64,000 bases of DNA from Isoetes taiwanensis (lineage: Eukaryota; Streptophyta; Lycopodiopsida; Isoetales; Isoetaceae), in NCBI GenBank assembly GCA_021234155.1, contig JAJEKV010000034.1, positions 4,273,491 to 4,337,490 on the forward strand. Direction: 5' to 3'. Below, in pieces: positions 22,560 through 33,800 of this stretch. The translations under genes were made by a program, and so were the position numbers. Each line of letters starts with the position of its first letter. Position 1 is the stretch's first letter. The notes below the pieces were generated by a model that was given only the letters and a program-made list of their open reading frames with translations, made no database searches and was not told the origin of the DNA.

Positions 22560-24818
22560 TGCACGAATCGTATGTTTATAACTTAGGTTGTCAATGGTTT
22601 TTATTGGTATTGGTTTCGACAGCCCATCCAAATTGCAAGCATATAAAAGGATGGTCAAAAAGAAGAAGCAGGCATGGGTACATGAGCAGCAAGAAAAAGT
22701 TGAACGTAAAGCAAGACACTCTGCAAAGTGGTTTTGGAAACAGTTAGCACCTCCAACTAAAGAGTTGGTTCTTACAGATCTCCAGGTATGGAAAGCATAT
22801 GCTATACACTTGTATTTTAAAGGGGAATCCAAGCTGCGCTTACTAGAGGAAGCCAAATCCAGTTTTAGTGTTACTTTTGATGATGTTAAAAGGGGAATTG
22901 AAGGGTTAGCAAAGGGAAAGACACAGGGTATTGATGGATTATTGGCAGAACATCTTAAGGATGGTGGTGACGAGCTGGCTGGACTCATCTCTGAGTTATT
23001 CAACCAAGCTATTAGAGATGGGTTTTCGGATGCCTGGACAACAAGTTTGATCTACCCCAGACATAAACAAGGAGACGTCTTGATGCCAACTAATTATAGA
23101 ACAGTTATGATCAGCCCCATACTTGCTAAGCTATTTGGTAAGATTTTTGATCACGAAACTTACGGCTTGGCCGCGAGGAACATGGCATAAGGGCGAGAGG
23201 GCAAGCGGGCTTCGGACAAGGTTTTCAACCATAGATCACTTGCTTACACTCAGAACTTTGATAGAGGAATCGGATCACCACGGGAAAGCCATTGCTCATT
23301 TTGTTTTGTCGATTTTGCTAAAGCATTCGACCACGGTTCCTCGTCAAAAATTATTGCACCGTTTAATGCAACTTGGTGTTCCATGCGAGTGGGTCGAACT
23401 ATAAATGGTCGTATGAAGCGATGCGTGGAAGTGTGGTTACATCGGTGGCGAATCGACATAATCATTAGCGATGTAGGAGTGAAACAAGGCTGCACGCTAT
23501 CACCCACTTTGTTCAGGCTATACATAGATCAATTGGAGGAATTCCTTAAATAATTCGGTTGCAACTTTCCACGCCTCTTCCATGAATTGGTAATCTCCTC
23601 TTATACGCTGACGATCTCTTTTTGTGTGCTCATACAGTGGAAGATTTGCAAGAGCAGCTAAATGTGTTAAATGAATTTTGTTTAAAATTTGATCTTGCTG
23701 TCAATTTGGGGAAAACCAAGGTCTTGGGCTTTGGGATACAACCCATTGCTTTGTTTTATCAAGGAGAGCAAGTTGAGCAGGGCTCGATCTTACAAATACT
23801 TGGGACATGAGGTATTTACTGGAAGGAGACCTTGGACAAAAGGAGTAGATCTCAGAATTGCAGCAGCCCTGAAGGCTTTCTATGCAATGACAAACATATG
23901 TCGCCATGTTCATGTTACCAACTGGCCGTTCCGGAAGAAACTTTTCGAGACATTGGTCGTGCCAGTTATTTTGTATGCCCGTGAGGTTTGGGGACCATCA
24001 CTATGCCGATCCAAATGGCACGAGATCGAAGCAATCCAGAAAACTTGGCTACACATGGCTCTGAAGGTAAAAAGAGCGGTCCCATATGAGGTATTGTTGT
24101 GTGACAGTGGTTCATCCCCTTTGGAAATCCAATCTATGAGTAACACCTTGAGATACATTGCCCAAAAGAAAAAGGCAAATGAGAACTCCCTCATACGGCT
24201 GGCCCTTAGTGCTGCTACGCAGCTTGAAGCTGATGACAGAAACTGTTGGTATAAAGACGTGCAGAAATGGTTCGACAGATTGCATTTAACTGTTTCCGCT
24301 TACACAAGGGAATTTAAAGCACAAGCCTTCCTAGCATACTGTGAAGCATGCTCCAAAAAGAAACTCCAATCTTATATCAGGGATTTCAATCCGGATCGAA
24401 AACACATTATACAACCATATTTATGTCTTCACAGCATGTTTCCAGGGCAGATCCAGGCAATTGCGCGCATACGCATGAGCTCACATTGTTTGATGATTGA
24501 GCGGGGGAGATGGATGAAAATTGAAGAGGACCAGAGACTTTGTGCCTGCGGGGAAGGAATAGAGACGGAGAAACATGCCATTTATTTCTGCCATAGGCAC
24601 GATGCTCTTCGTGCCAAATATTCCATGTTAGGCTGGAATTTACCTATGGATGAGCTCTTCCATTACCTTCCCACACTCCGAAATTTAGGGAACTATCTCC
24701 GAGAGCTTCTGCTCATCACCGACCACCACTAATGGTTGGATGTAAAGAATATTGTTTTTGTCCCATAGCCTACGGGCTCCCGCGGACGTTAATAGACTTT
24801 ATTATTATTATTATTATT
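22560..24818 (+). mobile_element. LINE (non-LTR retrotransposon), plus strand, (ATT)n tail
   Basis: The coding part begins near 22,588. Reverse-transcriptase motifs in order: GIEGLAKGKTQGIDGLLAEH (22,888-22,950), NYRTVMISPILAKLFGKI, VDFAKAFD-like sequence near 23,310 in a shifted frame, GVKQGCTLSPTLFRLYID (about 23,470-23,530), and the catalytic LLYADDLFLC at about 23,598-23,627 with YADD at 23,604-23,615. YKYLGHEVFTGRRPWTKGVD follows. The long open C-terminal part runs to TAA at 24,730, with a cysteine-histidine motif (C-x-C...H...CHRH) near 24,545-24,600. The 3' end has CCCATAGCCTACGGGCTC, CGCGGACG and an (ATT)n tail at 24,800-24,818. Frame changes make it inactive, but it is the best preserved LINE in the window. 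The 5' end is truncated and its exact junction is not clear. Confidence 0.85.
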
Positions 24819-25658
24819 GGTATGAAAACACGTATCCGGCTGACGGTGGCATCGCGTTTCTGGGAAGAACGTGTATTTGCTGAGACAATGGTTCAGGGGT
24901 GGATAAGGCTGCACGTGATGGCGTCTCAGCTGGCGCCCAACGATCTTGATTCCTTTTTGGGCCGCTGTAGGTGTCGCCAAGGCCATTTCCGGGTGTTGCA
25001 GATGCCAATTGCTAATTCGGCCAATGTGTTGGGTCTGGCTTTTGTCTACTATTTGAGCCTGGCGGAAGCAAGAACGGGTGAGCGACCTGCACAGATAACA
25101 TGTGAGCGACTTGGGCTTTGTTTGTTTTTTGTGTTTGTTTCTTCATCATGTCTGCTATGAGAAGGGCAGCCAGAAAGTAGCCGCTTCCATCCGGATATGG
25201 CAGATGAATTTCCTTATAAAAAATGATCGAAATACATCCTGTTAGATTCGAATAAAAAAATGATCTTCTTGTTGGACTATCTCCCGTGGCTGCAGACGAA
25301 ATTCACAGCTCTGGAATAAGTTAAACACTGGCTTAATCTGGCATGATGCTTTGAAGGTCTCTTTCAGTAAGAAATGCGATCTGGGTTGTGTTAGAATTCC
25401 AGACGAATTGCTGCACACTAAGAATGTGCATCGATTAACACTTTGGCACTGGGTGCTGGCGTTGTTGTGCCACAGGTACGTTTTTTAACTGTATGAATAG
25501 TGATATTTCTTAATTTGTTGCTATGTCTTGGAACATTTTGGCACTGGGTGCTGGCGCTATTGTGCCACAGGTACGTTTTCTAATTGTACAAATATTGGTA
25601 TTGCTTAATTTGCTGTTGTGTCTTGGAGAAGTTTTGTTGTTGCTACACTTGGCTACTA
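24819..25658 (+). other. unassigned region with a 97-bp tandem duplication
   Basis: A frame at 24,824-25,160 (MKTRIRLTVASRFWEERVF...) has no family I recognise. From about 25,443 and again from about 25,540 a segment is tandemly duplicated: TTGGCACTGGGTGCTGGCG, a TGTGCCACAG/GTACGT splice-donor-like site, and an AT-rich intron-like tail. It looks like a small exon plus donor copied once. No complete gene can be built. Confidence 0.45.
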
Positions 25659-26543
25659 ATACTAACACCTGTGGACTTTTGAAGGAAGGAAGGAAGGAAG
25701 GAAGGAAGGAAGGTATTTTTATCGTCCACGGAGACCAATCGGTCTATGGGACCCAATACAAAAGCGCAGCAAGCGGATTACTACCGGATTAACCCCCTCC
25801 CAGAAGGGTTTTCGAGGGAAAAATCGCGGGCAATCGGCACTGGCGACAAACCTGCTCCAATATCACGAAAATGCAAAAACACACAAATATATACACTCAT
25901 GTACAGTACCCATAGTGCCGATCAGCGAAAGGTCGGTGAGGGGCAAAGGTGGGCTCACGAGATCCAAGACTCTCGAATAATACGACCCTAGGGCACGTCT
26001 CGACGTTGTGTTCATCGGCAAATGTAGGGGCAAGTCCGGCCGCATTAAGGGAACGTGTCGGCCGATCTCGGCCAATCTGGACAACTCGGAAAGTGTGAGA
26101 CTCATCCTCAATGGCACCCGCTTGACAAAGACCGACAGAGCCCGATCTGGGCGGCTCCCCAATCCACCGCCTGCCTCGATCGCGGAGATGATGGGCACTG
26201 TGCTTTTTCAGGGGGCACTGGCGGCTTTTTCGGCACCGGGAACGCAGGTAGAGCTGCAGGCCCCGGGCCAACGCGGGGTTAATGTGCTCCTTGTAATGGG
26301 CCGTTTTGACCTGCTCTAGAGCGCCGGGGTCCCAGAGCTTGCCAAGGAAGCAAGCGTCCAGGTATTCCCGCAAGCTGTCATGATCGGCCTCTGTGTCCAC
26401 CTACACGCACCATTATCTCCTGCGTTCCATCATCTCAGTGAACCACTGATCTCTCTTACCCTCCAATGTGCCCTGCGACTGGGGCCATTGCCACAAAAGT
26501 AAGCCCGGTGGGGGCCGAGCATATACTAACACCTGTGGACTTT
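25659..26543 (-). mobile_element. LINE 3' fragment with GAAGG tail and 21-bp target duplication
   Basis: The insert lies at about 25,680-26,522. A (GAAGG/AAGG)n tail at 25,682-25,713 precedes the shared 3' block (ATCGTCCACGGAGACCAATC, then CTATGGGACCC). The minus strand encodes the LINE C terminus with IEDESHTFRV near 26,105. The direct repeat ATACTAACACCTGTGGACTT plus T occurs on both sides (25,659-25,679 and 26,523-26,543), a clear target-site duplication. The element is a 5'-truncated copy of the family seen at 4.3 and 17.8 kb. Confidence 0.88.
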
Positions 26544-26863
26544 CAGAGGGCTTCAACCCCTGTGCATAAGGGCGATCCCTTCTCTTGGGATTTCCCTTAT
26601 GCTTAGCATTGGATTGGAATTGGGGTTCGATTCCCCAGGCTCATGTGATGGTGGAATCCTGTTCATATGTTTGAGTTGTAAAATATATTGTATTATTATG
26701 ACACTGTATTGTACAAATGCCAAAATACTATTTTAGCCAATGGTTGATGGTTTTCTAGTGCCCCCTTTAAAAGCAGGTCAACAGAGGCCAGTTTTACCTA
26801 AGAAAGACCGCAGACGGGCGAACAGGATCCCTGGAGGGGGAATATTCGTTTTATTGCCAGGTT
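26544..26863. other. no gene; hairpin and tRNA-like T-arm fragment
   Basis: An inverted repeat (CATAAGGGCGATCCC to GGGATTTCCCTTATG) lies at about 26,566-26,600. It is followed by TGGGGTTCGATTCCCCA, which looks like a tRNA T-arm. No matching acceptor or anticodon arm is found. Confidence 0.4.
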
Positions 26864-26869
26864 GCACTC

Positions 26870-27265
26870 CAATGGAAACCTCACCAACTTTTCCTAGAAA
26901 CCTCTCCAATTTTCCGGGGAAACCTCCACAATTTTTCAGGAAACCTCCCCAACTTTCTTAGTAGAGGTTTCCAACTTTCTTTGTACGACTTGGGGATGTT
27001 TCCAGCTTAGAAAACAGGGGAGGTTTCCACAGAAAACTAAGGAGGTTTCCATTAAAAAAGAAGGGCCCTCCTTAAATTTGCATGAAGATCAAGATTTACA
27101 CTCCCATGCACTTCGATCCACGTGCTTTTTAATGAGGAGACCAAGATTTACACTCCCGTTCACCTCGATCCACGTGCTTTTTAATGAGGGATGGTTGTGT
27201 AAAATATATATTTTCTTAAAATTTTATGGAAACCTCCCCAATTTTTCAAAGAAACTAGTGGAGGT
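26870..27265. repeat. array of GGAAACCTCC motifs, forward then inverted
   Basis: Variants include GGAAACCTCACCAA, GAAACCTCTCCAA, GGAAACCTCCACAA and GGAAACCTCCCCAA, then GAGGTTTCC, GGGGATGTTTCC, GGGGAGGTTTCC and AAGGAGGTTTCC. The forward and reverse halves could fold on each other around 26,960. A similar smaller set lies at 30,177-30,280. Confidence 0.8.
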
Positions 27266-27956
27266 TCCATATAATGTCTATAAAACCTAGATTTTGAGTT
27301 TCTTGTTATTGTGAGTGTTTCATCAAGTATTTTCCAAGTAGGATTCATTGATTCATTGTGAGTTGTTTGCCAAGTATACTTCCATCAAAGATTTCATCTT
27401 TTGTTCCTTTGCTCTTAAATACAAGAAGGCCATGGGTACCTTTTGACAAATCACTATGCCCTTGGATATGTGGCAACCATTTACAACCTCTATTCTACTC
27501 CACCACATCTTTAAACTTTCTAAGTCTAGGGTTCATATTTTATCCCTTTGATGCTTGCATCTTCAAGCTTAATAGGCTTTCTAAGCAAAGTATATCTTGG
27601 TATGCAATCTTCATTCTAATGCTCATTGACCCCCTAAGCATTCGCAAAATTTTAGAAGGAAGAAATGGTTTAGGATGACACACTTCACACCTACTTTCAT
27701 TTTAACATCAGTCCTGGCTAACTTCTAGAGATATGATTCGTAATATTCCTACAATTCTTTAAGAATACACTAGCTGTGTCCACATGGCAAATTATTGAGC
27801 AAAGAACAAGCAAGATTTTGCTTGAAAGTTAAAAATTTTGTTGCTACTACAGTAACTTTCGGGTTGTAATAGACTCCGAAACCATATAGATTCTCATAGG
27901 GGCACATAGGTTCACATATAGGTTCACATAGGGGCCTAGATTTGGCATTTCTTTGT

Positions 27957-28520
27957 TTAATCCCAAATCATGACTATTGCCATGATTGTTGCTCCTGTTA
28001 TGATACTGGAAAAGCTTAAGAAAGGAGTCCCTTTAGACTGGTTGTCTGATCCTTTAGCCATGAGATGGTTGATGGCTACATATACAAAAATCCCAGATGC
28101 AATGCCCATTAAAATTGCGTAGATCCAGTCAACTACTAGACCTTGAGTAGTTGCATCAATAAGCTATACCTGCCGGAGTGGATATGGCAAATGCAAATGC
28201 GTATGATGCACACGAACAACGAACATAGTGGTCTACTTGGCATCATCCTAAGCAGAACTGTGCCCATGGCTATGGTAGCAAAAAGCTTGTGCAAGCATAT
28301 GGTCCACATGTTCCTCCAAGCATCATGCCTTGTTCCTGGTACATACATGCATTAAAAGCATATATGCAATGTTTATACCATGTTATCAGGTTGATCATAT
28401 GTCCAAAGTGATGATAACATATGTGTAGTTTACTAGATGCTCCAATTGCTATGCCTTCAAAAATAGAATGAAAACACAAGGGATTACTGAGCAGCAAACC
28501 ATCACTTAAAGATGCCTTCT
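27957..28520 (-). pseudogene. ZIP-family zinc transporter, C-terminal part, frame-broken
   Basis: In order on the minus strand: LLLSNPLCFHSIFEGIAIGA (28,500-28,430), the ZIP transmembrane IV signature with the metal-binding HSx[23 protein letters not shown], then [10 protein letters not shown] (about 28,320-28,230), the transmembrane V region with its conserved [17 protein letters not shown] (about 28,205-28,160); then [20 protein letters not shown] and further sequence to MAIVMIWD and a stop at 27,957. ZIP proteins move zinc or iron into the cytosol. The N-terminal helices and the His-rich loop are absent. Frame shifts lie between MMPSRPL and SYAFAF and again before IDATTQG, and an intron-like gap lies at 28.35-28.43 kb. 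It sits between the two GGAAACCTCC arrays, so it was probably carried there by a mobile element. Confidence 0.82.
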
Positions 28521-28599
28521 TCAAAAGTTTTGTTGATGTCACCAAATTTTTCTACTTAGAAGATTGTGAAGATATTTGCAAAGCACTTAAAATTATCAG

Positions 28600-30160
28600 A
28601 TATGAACACCAACATGTAATTCACGCATTTACTTCTCACAAAATTATCAGATCTGAATACCAACATATAATTCATACATTTACTTCTCAATTCATATTGC
28701 AGGAGACTATAGATCGAGAAGGCCTACCTCTTCATCTGTAATAATCTTGTAATCCTGTTAAGTAAAGAAATATATTACTAGCCTATCTTCTAAGCTACTA
28801 GCATGCTTCAATTATTGCTTACCAAATTTTAAAAAGAAGTAAATCATACTATTCTCTATTAGATAAAGATAAATTAGATCGAATCATAAGATGCATTAAG
28901 GCAACTATTAAAGACCCATACTATACGATTTAACCTAATTAAGTGGATCCTATATTGCCAATAGGAGCACAAACGGCCTCTATAAAGCCAGTCTGTGAGT
29001 TAATTAACGCTGAACATTGTCGCATGCACTTATAGATGCCTCTAACCCTTGTTATTGAAACATAAAGTGAATAGCATCAATCTGGTTGCTTATGATGATT
29101 CGCGCCATCTGATATAGATGAATAACATGTTATTGCTCGATATATCGGCCATGAGGCAAAGGTTTGAAGGATGGTGGAAATCTGTCCAAGTACTTGATAC
29201 AGTGAGCCAAGAGCACAGTACTTATGTTTTCAAAGATAGTAAGGAATCATCGCTATTGCCTTTTCCTCAATAGTACATAGCAATCTATAAAAAGCCACCA
29301 GATAAAATATTTACAAATTTGAAAACATTGTTCATTGTTGTGATCTTGTAATTAGATAAGCTAGTAATAGCATGGAAAAGTTTATCAATGATCTATATTG
29401 CTATTAATTGTGAAATAGAAAATCCAACAAATTCAACAAACTGAGCGGCATCGAAGCATCGTTGCAACAAAAAAGAATAGAAGCCATACTTTTTTCTTAT
29501 ATCATGACGACTTCGCTTATACAGTAGTCGTACTGCAGCAGCAACATGTCTTCATGTCTTCAGTTGTTGCCTTTTTTCTAAACATCTGTGAAAGTCTTGC
29601 AACAAACTAAAAAGAGAAGATATGGCATCGCATTTTCTGCTTATGAAAGGCATCATTTGGTGCAATAATATCAAGGCATGTCCATGCTCTAGTCTGAATA
29701 TCACAAATTCAACAAATTGAGCTGCATAGAAGCAGAAGAAATTGTAAAAGGGAGAATCGAATAGAGGGGATATGACTGCTTACATTCTTGATCTCGGTTT
29801 TGTGGTCTTGATATTTTAACCCAACATGGAAAGAGAAATGGTCTTGAGCTATTGGCTACAAAATGGGTCCGCCTCAAGCTAAACTTGTAATGCAAACTCG
29901 CCTCATATCTTTTCTCTCAGATTTTTTTTTGTTGTAATACATAACAAAATTCAATCAGTAATCAAAGTACCTTCTGATTTGCTGCCTCTTGATGCCCTTG
30001 CAGCTCTAGGCTCCAAGTGAAAGCTCAAGCTCAAGCTGCAGGTGAAAGTTCCAACAGATGATTCTGCCCTCTTATAAACCTAAAACCCTAAGAGGTATTG
30101 TGCAAGGCGGCTATCCAACACTTCCTTGCTCTGCCTAAAGTTGAAAGAGGGCAAATCGAT
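28600..30160. other. AT-rich interior of the GGAAACCTCC-bounded element
   Basis: No further coding sequence is recognised. It may contain decayed introns or upstream exons of the ZIP copy, but I could not identify any N-terminal ZIP motif. Confidence 0.35.
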
Positions 30161-30533
30161 ATAATATATATTAGGATTTTATGGAAACCTCCCCAAGTTA
30201 GCAAGACTGGAAATCTCCACAGGCTTTGGACGAAAGCTGGGGAGATTTCCATAGAAAGAAAATGAGGGATGTTTCCATTCTTGGAGCCCTAACCCAATTT
30301 CAGCGGATATAATTTGATTATATTCAAGTACTTTATTGCGCCATCACCAGTGTTAGTATGATTAAGGATAGTTGTTGTGTGCCAGCATTGTGATGGAAAT
30401 GTACGTCTTTTAAGTCATAGGAAAACATAAGCATGTGCGTGGGACTCTCAAGTACAATTTCATTATTTTTGGACAATAGCTAAATTTATGGACCATTTTT
30501 TAAATTGTCGCATCAATGACTCTTTTTCATACA

Positions 30534-32290
30534 CTAATTGACATCCCCAGCGAGTGTTGCATATGCCTTAGCAGCATGCACGGATATCTTGCTAGTATTG
30601 GGTAACTTCTTCTTCTTTGACGGCTCCCAAGCATAGTCGATGACTATGATAGTCTCTAGTTCTATGTGGTCACTTGCAGTCGTTGGCCTCCATCTCTTCT
30701 TCCAGCAATTGACATAATTAGCTGGGTAGACTTGGTTCCTCACCGGGACTAGCTCCCACCAAGTGACCAGAATAGTATCAAAGTTCTCCTTCTTATCATC
30801 CATTTGTGGCTCCTCAGTAGCTAGGCCTACCCAAGTTGGGCACAGCACATCATCAGGGCGTGCCATAATAAACATACCTTTCTTCAAATCTTTGTATGGA
30901 TTGAATTCCGGTACAGGTTTATCCTTCCATGGACCAACATAAGGAGGAGTGATGCTAGCAATGGGTTCCACCACTACCGCTACATCAGGTGGAGCACGTT
31001 CTTGCCTAGTATGTGGCCAGAAGTCATAATAAGTGCCTTCGTCACTGGTGATCCTCCCCAGTTCTTGCAAGAGTCTCATCCAATATTCAATTGTGGACGT
31101 AAAATGTGCCGAGTACTTGACTATTTCTGGAGCTTGTTACTGGTTGAACAACCAACCCAATGCAATATATGCTTGTGGATACTATTTCGCAGCAGGCCAA
31201 GGTCCTTCATCGACTTCTTGGGAGGCAGTAGCTTAGGATATCCAACTGGCATCAAGGGCTTGTCGTCGTCTTTTTCTTTCCACATCTTTATTCCACCAGC
31301 AGGCAGCCAATCCAAGTAAGTGGGTCGAGCTTTGTAATACATGACTGGCCAATCACCATTCATAGCAAATCTGAAAGTTAGAGGGGTGGTGTGACCAGTC
31401 AATCTATCATCCCCATCTGGTAATACCCTTCCAGTCCGAAACTTTGTCAACAACATAGGGCACAGGTGTATTCAAGTTGCATGTGTGGAATTCATATAAC
31501 AGTTCTGGCATCGTCAGCACCTCGGCCTTCGTTAAAGATGATGAGAAGTTACCAAATAAGGCATCGATATCCTCATGTGTATGGCCGGGCATCATAAACC
31601 CTAGCTCAATCTCTTCAAACACACCAAGATATACTAGGTAAGAAAGATAGGAGAAGACATATCTATTCTTGTTCTGTCCAGATGCATTGTCCAGCTGCAA
31701 ATAAAGTATCTTAGGGAGAGGCTTCATTGATGGTCCCTCTGCCTGTGGCAAATTAGCAGGGATGCTGCTATTGGATAGTGACAACTTTGACTCCAAGGCC
31801 GTGGTGTCACGCAAGGATGACATCCATTTTGGAGCTGATGATTCAGGCACTGACAGGTGGCCTGCTGCATACTCGTGGACCATCTCTAATCTCTTCAAGA
31901 TGCTATGAACCTACATTTTCGGCCTTGCATGCACCCTCAAGGAATTGGGTCTTCCACTTCAGGTATGCCAACTTTGAGATCCCGAGACCAAGGTACCAGG
32001 CTCTCTCGCAAATGAGATTCCCTTGCAGCACTAGCCATCCCACTCTTCGACTTTTCATGTTGTTGTCGAGCATGTCATAAACAAAAGTAACCCTATCACT
32101 AGATTTCATGGCAACGAATTCCTTTCGCATATTAACAACTTGATTCGTAGAGAACTTGATGCAACACCTATTTTTGCAGCACAAGGTCCTCCTGTAATTG
32201 AGGATAGCATCCTGAGTGGTGAGATAAGCAAACTTCGGTGACCTTAGAATCTTTCTGGGCTGTCGGGAATGAAGTATCTGAAGTATCTTC
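30534..32290 (-). pseudogene. DUF7869-like gene piece joined behind a retrotransposon gag
   Basis: Minus-strand pieces read as a DUF7869-type protein (name from memory). N-terminal side: RTLCCKNRCCIKFSTNQVV and LICERAWYLGLGISKLAYLK (32,290-31,903). The diagnostic part is LYLQLDNASGQNKNRYVFSY followed by LGFMMPGHTHEDIDALFG (about 31,700-31,560). The C-terminal side continues through 31,456-31,121 (TPLTFRFAMNGDWPVMYYKA) and 31,079-30,534, ending in a stop at 30,534. The LDN..NKNRY and GHTHED motifs suggest an RNase-H-like core. Frames change near 31,900, 31,440 and 31,100, and part of the middle seems missing. It follows the gag at 33,052-32,290 on the same strand with a frame change at the joint, in the place where protease and polymerase would normally be. 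No introns are obvious, as expected for passage through RNA. Confidence 0.7.
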
Positions 32291-33052
32291 ATCCCAAAAA
32301 TTAAATTTCCTAGATTTTGGATTTATTTTCCGTTCCACTGCGGATGCTACTTTTATAGCTTCGTCTAAATCTTTAGGGTGAAATATTTCCATCTCCGCAT
32401 AGATATCGTCCCTACATCCGCTGACATATTTTCTCAGAAGCTCTTTCCCATCCAGATTCCTTATTAGTGCCGCTAAATGAGTGAATTTGGAAGTGTAGGA
32501 CTGACTACTCTCAGTTTCCCCTTGTTTCAGACGGTCCCATTCCCTACGTAGCTCACTCTGATAGTTAGAGGGCAAATAATGTGCTTCAAATGCCGTTTTG
32601 AAACTGTCCCAATCACTAATCCTGGGATCACATTCTCGTCTGCCTTGCCACCATGCTTGATCTTTTAAGTAAGTGTCCATGGCTTGCAATCTTTCCACAT
32701 CTGTTGCCTGTACACGTTCAAAAAACTTTTCCCACTTGCTGATAAAACTGACAACCTTGACAGGCTTTGTCTTTCCCCCTTTGAAAGACGGCATGTCTGC
32801 TTTCTCTAACCATTTTCTCAGCTTAGGAGGCGGTGGAGGCGTTACTGGTGGAGGACCATTAGGCAAAGGAGGTTGCGAAGGTTGCAGATAAATATCTGGA
32901 AGGAAGCGGTACAGAATAGACAGCAATTCCATTTGCCTGTCATACTCTTGCTGATTACTAGCCATAGGCAATGCTAACTGAGATGCAATGTAGCTAGCAT
33001 TAGACAAAGCTTGCTGGTATTGTGCTTCAGTAACATTGAAGCGTTGGGCCAT
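32168..33052 (-). CDS. Ty3-type retrotransposon gag (capsid), 294 aa
   Basis: An open frame starts MAQRFNVTEAQYQQAL, then has a proline-rich linker and the retrotransposon gag domain (PF03732 type): KPVKVVSFISKWEKFFERVQ, QAWWQGRRECDPRISDWDSF, then HYLPSNYQSELRREWDRLKQ and ESSQSYTSKFTHLAALIRNL. Near residue 250 the frame passes into sequence shared with the adjoining DUF7869-like piece, so its last residues are probably not gag. The start codon lies about 20 bp from the primer-binding site, as is usual. It would form the particle shell. No zinc knuckle, protease or polymerase follows. Confidence 0.85.
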   Translation of the reverse strand: MAQRFNVTEAQYQQALSNASYIASQLALPMASNQQEYDRQMELLSILYRFLPDIYLQPSQPPLPNGPPPVTPPPPPKLRKWLEKADMPSFKGGKTKPVKVVSFISKWEKFFERVQATDVERLQAMDTYLKDQAWWQGRRECDPRISDWDSFKTAFEAHYLPSNYQSELRREWDRLKQGETESSQSYTSKFTHLAALIRNLDGKELLRKYVSGCRDDIYAEMEIFHPKDLDEAIKVASAVERKINPKSRKFNFWDEDTSDTSFPTAQKDSKVTEVCLSHHSGCYPQLQEDLVLQK

Positions 33053-33070
33053 TGATCAGGTAAGAGGATC

Positions 33071-33087
33071 GGCTCGCTCTGATACCA
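33071..33087 (-). promoter_or_regulatory. primer-binding site (initiator-Met tRNA)
   Basis: Minus-strand TGGTATCAGAGCGAGCC is complementary to the 3' end of plant initiator-Met tRNA over its first 12 bases. It lies between the gag start and an LTR whose edge TGATATGGTTTAAGG is at 33,090. Confidence 0.88.
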
Positions 33088-33089
33088 CT

Positions 33090-33800
33090 TGATATGGTTT
33101 AAGGATTCTTTAAGGTATTCCCACGTGTTCAACAGTTAAACAGATAGAAAACAGAGGAGATAATTCTTAGAATCTTATAACAGCTCTTGTCCAGAGCAAT
33201 TGTACAAGGTTTCCACAACCAGGAATGGAGCATCCAGTTTCCACCCAACCGGATCCAGAAACAAACTAAGGCAATTTCCAAGGGAACAAAAGCAGAAGGA
33301 AACGATCAAGGCCTATTTTCCTTCAGCACAAGATCAATCCGTTCATCAACAGATTTGGGTCAGAAAGGCTTAATCACAGCCATCAAGAAAAGATCGAGAT
33401 GCAATCACAGGCTTCACCGAGATGTCGGACCAGGAACGCTACTAGCAATTTCTTCTGCTCAATCGGCTTGTTACAGGTCGAATTTAGGAAGCTGCGACCA
33501 GAGCCGGGTTGCAGGAGCCGAATTGAAGACAGAGGTCTTCTGCTTGGACGTTTGACGTCTGGAGTTCTTCTTTTTTACCTGTAAGTGGCCGATATTCCCT
33601 TAACTATCCAAATCGGCTCTTTTTTGCCAATTAAAAGATGGTTGCATGCGCTATTTCAGTCTCTCACGATCCACCCTTTTTCCCTTGAAATTAGCTGAAC
33701 GCCCAAATATCTCGATGCATCCCCTTTCTTTTAATACGAAATATCTTCCATTCTTCAAAGGTTGTTTATAATAACGCGCCCCCTTGCCTAGTCTTGTGAA
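33090..33800 (-). mobile_element. probable 5' LTR of the gag-DUF7869 element
   Basis: The edge at 33,090 (minus-strand end ...CCATATCA) is set by the primer site. The outer end is not visible; I place it loosely at 33.6-34.0 kb. I found no second copy on the downstream side (28-30.5 kb), so the 3' LTR is lost or diverged and this coordinate range is only a guess. Confidence 0.45.

Larger units (their letters stand above)
26864..30289. mobile_element. putative element bounded by GGAAACCTCC arrays, carrying a ZIP gene piece
   Basis: Left end GCACTCCAATGGAAACCTC and right end, read inward, GGGCTCCAAGAATGGAAAC form an imperfect inverted repeat. Behind the left end, GGAAACCTCC-like motifs occur about four times forward (26,874-26,955), then about four times reversed (26,962-27,055), with more at 27,229 and 27,254. 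Behind the right end there are two forward and two reversed (30,181-30,280). Inside are a broken ZIP-family gene (27.96-28.52 kb) and AT-rich DNA, but no transposase. I found no convincing target duplication, so the exact ends are tentative. Other structure: a 51-bp tandem duplication at about 27,090-27,190 and a roughly 54-bp duplication at 28,583-28,690. Confidence 0.5.

Noticed and set aside
26618-26640. T-arm-like GGGGTTCGATTCCCC suggesting a tRNA gene
   Set aside because: No paired acceptor stem, D-arm or anticodon arm at proper distance upstream. Probably a chance hairpin or an old tRNA-derived repeat.
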